In this document: positions 1 to 4,922 of the stretch, in pieces | Numbering within the stretch: position 1 is the first letter of the stretch | How the letters are laid out: every line of letters begins with the position of its first letter | Notes under the pieces: model-generated | Databases searched by the model: none | Seen by the model: only the letters and a program-made list of their open reading frames with translations | Told to the model about the DNA's origin: nothing | Origin: Pseudomonadota bacterium | GTDB taxonomy: Bacteria > Pseudomonadota > Alphaproteobacteria > Rhizobiales > Xanthobacteraceae | Assembly (NCBI GenBank): GCA_023433965.1 | Contig: JAEYTQ010000574.1 | Location: 1-6,545, forward strand | Reading direction: 5' to 3' | DNA: 6,545 nucleotides | Position numbers and translations under genes: made by a program

Positions 1-29
1 AACCGCAATTATTCGGAATATCGAAAATC

Positions 30-803
30 ATGAGCGCGTTTTACCGAGAGAAGGTTCTTTCCGTTCAGCACTGGACCGACACGCTGTTCAGCTTCCGCGC
101 CACGCGCGACACCGGCTTCCGCTTCCAAAACGGCCAGTTCGCCATGATCGGCCTCGAAGTCGACGGCCGTCCGCTGCTGCGCGCCTACAGCATGGCGAGC
201 GCCAATCATGAGGAAGAGCTCGAGTTCTTCTCGATCAAGGTGCAGGACGGCCCGCTGACCTCGCGCCTGCAGAAGATCAAGGAAGGCGACACCATCCTGG
301 TCGGCCGCAAGGCGACCGGCACGCTGATCACCGACAACCTCCTTCCCGGCAAGCGGCTGATGCTGCTTTCGACCGGCACCGGCCTTGCCCCGTTCGCGAG
401 CCTGATCAAGGATCCCGAGGTCTACGAGCAGTTCGAGTCCATCGTGCTGGTGCACGGCTGCCGCCAGGTCTCCGAGCTCGCCTATGGCGAGAAGCTGGTC
501 GCGACCTTGCGCGAGGACGAGCTGTTCGGCGAGCTGCTCGCCGACAAGCTCGTCTATTACCCGACCGTGACCCGCGAACCCTTCAGGAACCGCGGCCGCA
601 TCACCGACCTCATCAGCTCGGAGCAGATCTTCAACGACATCGGGCAAGGCCCGCTCGACATCGCAACCGACCGCATCATGATGTGCGGCAGCCCGGCGAT
701 GCTCGAAGAGCTGAAGCAGATGTTCGAAGGCCGCGATTTCGTCGAAGGCTCCGGCAACAAGCCCGGCCATTTCGTGATCGAGAAGGCATTCGTCGAGCGC
801 TGA
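30..803 (+). CDS. fpr: Ferredoxin/flavodoxin--NADP+ reductase
   Basis: This 257-residue FAD enzyme is predicted to move electrons between NADPH and ferredoxin or flavodoxin in the cytoplasm, supplying reduced carriers for biosynthesis and oxidative-stress repair. The N-terminal half is the FAD-binding barrel, with the RAYS motif at residues 51-54 (family RxYS, flavin binding) and GPLTSRL at 74-80. The C-terminal half is the NADP-binding domain, with STGTGLAPF at 114-122, VHGCR at 141-145 and MCGSP at 218-222. The protein ends in AFVER, close to the AFVEK tail known in bacterial-type reductases of this family, where the C-terminus lies over the flavin. Length is normal and the gene appears intact. 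The ATG at 30 fits the conserved N-terminus, although only a weak GGAA (15-18) precedes it. The promoter probably lies outside the window. A hairpin follows the stop codon, so the gene is probably not co-transcribed with its neighbour. Confidence 0.95.
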   Translation: MSAFYREKVLSVQHWTDTLFSFRATRDTGFRFQNGQFAMIGLEVDGRPLLRAYSMASANHEEELEFFSIKVQDGPLTSRLQKIKEGDTILVGRKATGTLITDNLLPGKRLMLLSTGTGLAPFASLIKDPEVYEQFESIVLVHGCRQVSELAYGEKLVATLREDELFGELLADKLVYYPTVTREPFRNRGRITDLISSEQIFNDIGQGPLDIATDRIMMCGSPAMLEELKQMFEGRDFVEGSGNKPGHFVIEKAFVER

Positions 804-817
804 GTTTTGCCGAGGGA

Positions 818-837
818 GTGGCGCGATCGCGCGCCAC
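818..837 (+). terminator. Hairpin just downstream of fpr, probable terminator
   Basis: A perfect 8-bp stem GTGGCGCG (818-825) pairs with CGCGCCAC (830-837) around an ATCG tetraloop, starting 14 bases after the fpr stop. The stem is very GC-rich, but no T-run follows, so it is not a textbook intrinsic terminator. It could instead block 3' exonucleases or act with Rho. Confidence 0.5.
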
Positions 838-843
838 ACTCAC

Positions 844-990
844 TCGTCGTCCCGGACAAGCGCGCGCCGATCCGGGACCCATAGCCACAGGACGCGGCTA
901 TGCGACGACCCGGAGTGACAGCTTTCTCCCACCACGTCATCCTGTGGTTATGGATCCCGGGTCTGCGCTGACGCTTGCCCGGGATGACAA
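844..990. repeat. Composite intergenic palindromic repeat, element A
   Basis: Two hairpin arms face each other. The left arm has an 8-bp stem GTCCCGGA (849-856) / TCCGGGAC (871-878). The right arm has an 8-bp stem ATCCCGGG (954-961) / CCCGGGAT (978-985). The inner flanks are also inverted copies: CATAGCCACAGG (880-891) against CCTGTGGTTATG (941-952), 11 of 12 complementary. A competing short hairpin, CATAGCC (880-886) with GGCTATG (896-902), lies inside. The same sequence type recurs as element B at 3201-3356. From memory, such CCCGG-armed repeats are abundant between genes in Bradyrhizobium-like genomes. A role in mRNA 3'-end stability or in transposase-linked spread (REP-like) is inference. 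Confidence 0.75.
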
Positions 991-1054
991 CTGCGTTTCA
1001 GTGGCGACTGTCGCCTCCTCTCCTCTGCTGCACCGCAACCAACCCTTGGGCCGA

Positions 1055-1084
1055 TTGATTTGTCTCGGCCGAATTCGCTAGCCT
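1055..1084 (+). promoter_or_regulatory. Weak candidate sigma-70-type promoter for the glutamate synthase-like gene
   Basis: TTGATT (1055-1060) resembles a -35 box, and TAGCCT (1079-1084) follows after 18 bases as a poor -10 box. The position, about 75 bases before the GTG start and downstream of repeat A, is reasonable. The match is weak and rests only on pattern and location. Confidence 0.2.
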
Positions 1085-1144
1085 GAAACAAGGGCCACGT
1101 CATATCCGTATGGCGGGTAGGGGCGTATTGTAGCGCCTTCTGGC

Positions 1145-1150
1145 GAGAGG
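1145..1150 (+). promoter_or_regulatory. Ribosome binding site supporting the GTG start at 1159
   Basis: GAGAGG lies 8 bases before the GTG codon at 1159. A competing site, AGAGGGG at 1212-1218, lies just before an in-frame ATG at 1222, so the start of this gene is not settled by ribosome binding sites alone. Confidence 0.45.
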
Positions 1151-1158
1151 ATCGGATC

Positions 1159-2847
1159 GTGGCGGAGGACAACAAGACGCAGCAAGCCCCCAAACGCCTG
1201 CCGCTGGCGGAAGAGGGGATCATGGAGACCCTGCTGCTGCCGTTCTCGCCGCGCTTCATCGTGCTGACGATCTGCGCCGTGGTCACCGCGTTGTTGATCG
1301 GCATCGGCCTCGCCGACGGCAAGATCTTCGACATCATGCTGGTGCCGATCCTGATCTTCGGCGCGCTGACGCTGCTCGGCGTGCGCGATCTCCTGCAGAA
1401 GAGCCACGCGGTGCTGCGCAACTACCCGATCTCCGCGCACATCCGCTTCCTGCTCGAAGAGATCCGGCCCGAGATGCGGCAGTATTTCTTCGAGAGCGAG
1501 AAGGACGGCATGCCATTCTCGCGCGACACCCGCGCGGTGGTCTATCAGCGTGCCAAGATGGAGCTCGACAAGCGGCCGTTCGGCACCCAGGAGGATGTCT
1601 ACCGCGAGGGCTACGAGTGGATGCACCACTCGGTGTCGCCGAAGGCGCACGCCACGGAGAAATTCCGTGTCATGATCGGCGGGCCGGATTGCGCGAAACC
1701 CTATTCGGCCTCGGTGTTCAACATCTCCGCCATGAGCTTCGGCGCGCTCAGCCCGAACGCGGTGCGGGCGCTGAACGCCGGCGCCCGGAAGGGCGGCTTC
1801 GCGCACGACACCGGCGAGGGCGGCGTCAGTCCTTATCACCGCGAGATGGGCGGCGACATCATCTGGGAGATCGGCTCCGGCTATTTCGGCTGCCGTCATC
1901 TCGACGGCACCTTCGATCCCGAAGCGTTCGCGCGCGTCGCGAGTGACGACCAGATCAAGATGGTCGAGCTCAAGGTCAGCCAGGGCGCCAAGCCCGGTCA
2001 TGGCGGCGTGCTGCCGGCGGCCAAGGTCTCGGAGGAGATCTCCAAGATCCGCGGCGTCGCCATGGGCGAGGATTGCATCTCGCCGGCCTCGCACCGCGCG
2101 TTTTCGACGCCGGTTGGCATGATGCAGTTCATCGCCGAGATGCGGCGCCTGTCCGGCGGCAAGCCGGCCGGCTTCAAGCTCTGCATCGGCCATCCCTGGG
2201 AATTCCTGGCGATCTGCAAGGCGATGCTTCAGACCGGCATCTATCCCGACTTCATCGTTGTGGACGGCAATGAAGGCGGCACCGGCGCGGCACCGCTGGA
2301 ATTCATGGATCACCTGGGCATGCCGATGCGCGAGGGCGTCAACTTCGTCCACAACGCGCTGGTCGGCATCAATGCGCGCGACCGCATCAAGATCGGGGCA
2401 TCCGGCAAGATCGCGACCGCCTTCGACATGGCGCGTGCGATGGCGATCGGCGCCGACTATTGCAACTCCGCGCGCGGCTTCATGTTCTCGCTCGGCTGCA
2501 TCCAGTCGCTGAGCTGCCACACCGACCGTTGCCCGACCGGGGTCGCGACGCAGGATCCGACGCGTGCGCGTGCGCTCTACGTGCCGCTCAAGATCGACCG
2601 CGTGTACAATTATCACCACGCCACGCTGCACTCGCTCACCGAGCTGATCGCCGCGGCCGGCCTCGAGCATCCGCAGCAGCTGCGGCCGATCCATTTCAGC
2701 CAGCGGACGTCCACGACCCAGGTGAAGTCCTTCGCGCAACTCTATCCGGCGCTGCGCCCGGGCGAGCTGCTCGAAGGCACGGAAGATCCGCGCTTCCGCG
2801 ACGCCTGGACGATGGCGCTGGCCGACACGTTCCAGCCGGCGCCGTAG
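1159..2847 (+). CDS. Membrane-anchored FMN-binding glutamate synthase family protein
   Basis: The 562-residue protein contains the central/synthase domain of glutamate synthase but no N-terminal glutaminase domain. Two hydrophobic segments (about 33-52 and 56-75) should anchor it in the inner membrane. The rest is an FMN barrel, with NISAMSFGALS at 188-198, VDGNEGGTGAAP at 368-379 (glycine-rich, like the SGHDGGTGASP stretch of GltB) and KIGASGKI at 411-418. Cysteines 447, 453 and 458, in LGCIQSLSCHTDRCPTGVAT, have the C-x5-C-x4-C spacing that binds the 3Fe-4S cluster in glutamate synthase. In the family this domain joins ammonia and 2-oxoglutarate using reduced FMN. The substrate of these stand-alone bacterial versions is not established to my knowledge. 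No gltD-like subunit is adjacent. The GTG start at 1159 has a ribosome binding site, and the following 21 codons keep G/C at third positions. ATG 1222 (541 residues) is a real alternative. Confidence 0.93.
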   Translation: MAEDNKTQQAPKRLPLAEEGIMETLLLPFSPRFIVLTICAVVTALLIGIGLADGKIFDIMLVPILIFGALTLLGVRDLLQKSHAVLRNYPISAHIRFLLEEIRPEMRQYFFESEKDGMPFSRDTRAVVYQRAKMELDKRPFGTQEDVYREGYEWMHHSVSPKAHATEKFRVMIGGPDCAKPYSASVFNISAMSFGALSPNAVRALNAGARKGGFAHDTGEGGVSPYHREMGGDIIWEIGSGYFGCRHLDGTFDPEAFARVASDDQIKMVELKVSQGAKPGHGGVLPAAKVSEEISKIRGVAMGEDCISPASHRAFSTPVGMMQFIAEMRRLSGGKPAGFKLCIGHPWEFLAICKAMLQTGIYPDFIVVDGNEGGTGAAPLEFMDHLGMPMREGVNFVHNALVGINARDRIKIGASGKIATAFDMARAMAIGADYCNSARGFMFSLGCIQSLSCHTDRCPTGVATQDPTRARALYVPLKIDRVYNYHHATLHSLTELIAAAGLEHPQQLRPIHFSQRTSTTQVKSFAQLYPALRPGELLEGTEDPRFRDAWTMALADTFQPAP

Positions 2848-2924
2848 GATCCCAGTCGCAGAAATTCACCGTGATTGCGGCAGGCTTCTGACGTTCGTTT
2901 CGACTTTGGGTGTAGATTACGTCC

Positions 2925-3164
2925 ATGGATGAGCGACGCAGCAAGGCGAGGCATCGCGTGCTGAAGGCCGGAACCATCGAGTTCGGCGGCGGCGCCATCG
3001 ACTGCACCGTCCGCAATCTCTCCGATCATGGTGCCGCGCTCGACGTCACCAGCCCCATCGGCATCCCCGAGCATTTCACCTTGTTAGTCCAGGCGGACGG
3101 AACACACCTGTCCTGCACAGTGGTCTGGCGCAAGGAAAAGCGCATCGGGGTGAGATTCGGGTGA
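2925..3164 (+). CDS. Single-domain PilZ protein, probable cyclic-di-GMP receptor
   Basis: This 79-residue cytoplasmic protein is essentially one PilZ barrel. Both cyclic-di-GMP binding signatures are visible: RSKAR at residues 5-9 (RxxxR) and NLSDHG at 31-36 ([D/N]xSxxG). The tail, VVWRKEKRIGVRFG, is typical of the last strands of PilZ domains. PilZ proteins bind cyclic-di-GMP and alter motility, exopolysaccharide export or other targets by protein contact; the partner here cannot be read from the sequence. It lies 77 bases after the glutamate synthase-like gene with no clear terminator between, so read-through is possible. The ATG at 2925 sits right before the conserved DERR stretch, but no Shine-Dalgarno sequence precedes it. 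It is slightly shorter than the roughly 100-residue family norm but not visibly truncated. Confidence 0.9.
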   Translation: MDERRSKARHRVLKAGTIEFGGGAIDCTVRNLSDHGAALDVTSPIGIPEHFTLLVQADGTHLSCTVVWRKEKRIGVRFG

Positions 3165-3200
3165 AGCCCGGCGATCGACGCGCTTTAGGGTCAACTCCGC

Positions 3201-3356
3201 TGTCGTGCCGAGGCGCGACGAAGTCGCGAGCCCGGGACCCATAATCCCAGGGAGACGTGCGACGCGAGCTGGCGGCTCCGAGTCCCCGCCAAACTCCTCC
3301 CTTTGGTTATGGGTCCCGGATCGGCGCGCGCTTTGGCGCGCTTGTCCGGGACGACA
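3201..3356. repeat. Composite intergenic palindromic repeat, element B
   Basis: This second copy of the repeat family has outer ends TGTCGT (3201-3206) and ACGACA (3351-3356) that are exact inverted copies. The left arm folds as CGCGAC (3214-3219) / GTCGCG (3223-3228) with a GAA loop. The right arm folds as GTCCCGGA (3313-3320) / TCCGGGAC (3345-3352), with an inner GCGCGC (3324-3329) / GCGCGC (3336-3341). The inner flanks CCCATAATCCCAGGGA (3238-3253) and TCCCTTTGGTTATGGG (3298-3313) are inverted copies, 13 of 16. Reverse-complemented, the right arm matches the left arm of element A apart from a 10-base insertion. It sits between the 3' ends of convergent genes and may help terminate both. Confidence 0.78.
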
Positions 3357-3387
3357 GGTGAGACTGAGGCTCGTGCCGTCGCTCGAG

Positions 3388-4683
3388 TCACCCCGTCTCG
3401 ATCTCGCTCAACCGGCTTGCCAAAATCTTGTCGATCCTCCGCCCGTCGAGGTCGACCACCTCGATATGCCAGCCGCGGAAATCGAAGGCGTCGCCGACAT
3501 TGGGCAGCATGCTGAACTGTTGCAGCACGAGGCCCGCCACGGTGTTGTAGCGATGCGGCGGCAGCTCGATGCCGAGCAGATCGCCGAACTCGTCGGCCGG
3601 CATCCAGCCGGAGATCAGCAGCGAATCGTCGTCGCGCTTGATGAAGGCCGGCTCGGGCGGTCCCGCTTCCGAATGGAAGGCGCCGACGATCGATTCCAGG
3701 ATGTCGGCCGCCGTCACCATGCCTTCGAAGGCGCCGTATTCGTCATAGACGAGACCGACGTGGACGGGCGCCGTTTTCAGGATGGTCAGCACGTCGCGCG
3801 CATCGGCCGATGCCGGGATGCCCGGCGCTTCGCGCACCAGCGCGCGCAGGTCGGGATCGCGTTCGTTCATATAGGCGACCAGCAGGTCCTTGGCCTGGAG
3901 CACGCCGATCGGCTTGTCGCGATCGCCGTCGGAAACGGGAAAGCGCGAATGCGGGCTGCTCGCGATGATCTGTTGGATGGTTGCGGGATCGTCGTTCAGG
4001 TCGATCTCGTCGACCTCCGTGCGTGGCGTCATCACCGCTCCGACCGGCCGGTCGCCGAGCCGCATCACGCCGGCGATCATCTCCTTCTCGCCTGGCTCGA
4101 GCACGCCCGCGCTCGCGGCCTCGCTGACGAGGTGATGGATCTCGTCTTCCGAGACCTTCTCCTCGGCCTTGCCGCCGCGGCCGAGCAGCGTGAGAATCAG
4201 CTTGCCGGAGACGTCGAGCAGAAAGACCAGCGGCAACGATATCTTGGCGAGCACGTGCATCGCGGGCGCGACCCGCACTGCGATGCTTTCGGGATCGCGA
4301 AGCGCGACCTGCTTCGGCACCAGCTCACCGACGATCAAGGTGGCGTAGGTGATGAGCGTGACCACGATGCCGACGCCGACGATGTCGGCGATGCCCTTGG
4401 AGAGGCCGAGCTCGAGCAGCCATTGCGTCAGCCGCTGCCCGAGCGTCGCGCCCGAGAACGCGCCGGAGAGCACGCCGACCAGCGTGATGCCGATCTGCAC
4501 CGTCGAGAGGAATTTGCCGGGGTCGGCCGCCAACGTCAGCGCCCGCTCGGCCCCGCGCACGCCTTTGGCCGCGAGCAGCGACAGCCGCGCCGGGCGCGAC
4601 GAGACCACGGCCAGCTCGGACATGGAGAGCAGGCCGTTGATGACGATCAGGACGACGACGATAGCGAGTTCCAGCGAGAGCAT
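3388..4683 (-). CDS. CNNM/HlyC-CorC family membrane protein with paired CBS domains
   Basis: Numbered from the ATG at 4683, this 431-residue inner-membrane protein has the family order. The DUF21/CNNM transmembrane domain spans about 1-170 (hydrophobic stretches near 5-22, 62-80, 100-120 and 140-165, with GELVPKQVALRD at 119-130). A CBS pair spans about 212-335 (VMTPRTEV at 217-224; VYDEYGAFEGMVTAADILE at 312-330). A CorC/HlyC domain spans about 345-428, including GWMPADEF at 359-366. Such proteins are often annotated as hemolysins, but characterised relatives act in magnesium or cobalt efflux and homeostasis, so the hemolysin label should not be taken literally. The CBS pair probably binds an adenine nucleotide. 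The frame is open back to an ATG at 4833, but the added residues lack family character, and the MLSLELAIVVV start is typical. It is preceded only by a weak GGAA. The gene converges on the PilZ gene and diverges from the chemoreceptor. Confidence 0.92.
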   Translation of the reverse strand: MLSLELAIVVVLIVINGLLSMSELAVVSSRPARLSLLAAKGVRGAERALTLAADPGKFLSTVQIGITLVGVLSGAFSGATLGQRLTQWLLELGLSKGIADIVGVGIVVTLITYATLIVGELVPKQVALRDPESIAVRVAPAMHVLAKISLPLVFLLDVSGKLILTLLGRGGKAEEKVSEDEIHHLVSEAASAGVLEPGEKEMIAGVMRLGDRPVGAVMTPRTEVDEIDLNDDPATIQQIIASSPHSRFPVSDGDRDKPIGVLQAKDLLVAYMNERDPDLRALVREAPGIPASADARDVLTILKTAPVHVGLVYDEYGAFEGMVTAADILESIVGAFHSEAGPPEPAFIKRDDDSLLISGWMPADEFGDLLGIELPPHRYNTVAGLVLQQFSMLPNVGDAFDFRGWHIEVVDLDGRRIDKILASRLSEIETG

Positions 4684-4856
4684 TGAGATTCCGGAGGTAA
4701 GCCAGTGTGGCCGCTTGGCCAGCAAGCCAATCATATAGGTAATCGGTGAGGAACTGCTGCCGATCCGGCGCTCGTCGCCCCATAAAGAACCCACGCGCGC
4801 GGCATTTCCCGGGCCGCCGCGGCGACCTGACACTCCGCGGAACTACGGATCGTTGC

Positions 4857-4871
4857 TTAACGGGCCCTTAG
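4857..4871 (+). promoter_or_regulatory. CtrA-like binding site upstream of the chemoreceptor gene
   Basis: TTAA (4857-4860), a seven-base spacer and TTAG (4868-4871) match the alphaproteobacterial CtrA consensus TTAA-N7-TTAA at 7 of 8 defined positions. It lies about 50 bases before the probable start codon, a reasonable place for an activator at a chemotaxis promoter. CtrA is known to control motility and chemotaxis genes in this class. That this site is used is inference. Confidence 0.4.
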
Positions 4872-4910
4872 TGGCCGCAGGCTAGGTTTCGACATTGCGG
4901 AAATCTGGCC

Positions 4911-4916
4911 GGGGGA
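4911..4916 (+). promoter_or_regulatory. Ribosome binding site that favours the ATG at 4923
   Basis: GGGGGA directly abuts the first in-frame ATG (4917), which is too close for initiation there, but lies a good 6 bases from the second ATG at 4923. An in-frame TAG at 4869 rules out a longer protein from an ATG further upstream. Confidence 0.5.
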
Positions 4917-4922
4917 ATGAGG

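Larger units (their letters stand above)
804..1158. other. 355-base intergenic region between fpr and the glutamate synthase-like gene
   Basis: The left part (804-990) holds the post-fpr hairpin and composite repeat A. The right part (about 991-1158) has no convincing gene and presumably carries the promoter and leader of the downstream gene. Two minor items lie there: a possible promoter beginning with TTGATT at 1055, and a small palindrome CATA-TCCG-TATG at 1101-1112. No tRNA, small RNA gene or riboswitch could be recognised. Confidence 0.6.
4684..4916. other. Divergent intergenic region between the CNNM gene and the chemoreceptor gene
   Basis: This gap of about 233 bases must hold the promoters of both flanking genes. 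A CtrA-like site (4857-4871) lies on the chemoreceptor side. A 5-bp hairpin GCTTG (4713-4717) / CAAGC (4723-4727) lies in the probable leader of the CNNM gene and is too short to interpret. No further gene is convincing here. Confidence 0.5.

Noticed and set aside
9..839. 276-codon open frame antisense to fpr
   Set aside because: It is a shadow of the fpr gene. It extends through the downstream hairpin and shows no domain, while the plus strand carries all flavin and NADP motifs.
683..1081. Plus-strand frame running from the end of fpr through repeat A
   Set aside because: The first part is fpr out of frame and the rest is translated repeat, with no independent start signal or family likeness.
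1078..2739. Very long open frame (553 codons) on the minus strand opposite the glutamate synthase-like gene
   Set aside because: The translation is rich in R, H, D, A and E with no domain motif, as expected for the antisense of a high-GC gene with few stop codons. The plus strand has clear catalytic and cluster motifs.
30..2847. fpr and the glutamate synthase-like gene as a two-gene electron-transfer operon
   Set aside because: A GC-rich hairpin, a composite repeat and 355 bases separate them, so co-transcription is unlikely from the sequence alone.
844..3356. Repeats A and B as a CRISPR array or insertion sequence ends
   Set aside because: There are only two dispersed, internally palindromic copies with complete ordinary genes between them. 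There is no regular spacing, transposase or target duplication.
3205..4686. 493-codon open frame on the plus strand opposite the CNNM/CBS gene
   Set aside because: It begins inside repeat B, and its D/H/R/Q-rich product has no recognisable domain. The minus-strand gene has the complete family architecture.
4684..4833. Fifty-residue N-terminal extension of the CNNM gene starting at 4833
   Set aside because: The added residues are low-complexity and not family-like. The membrane domain begins naturally at the ATG at 4683.
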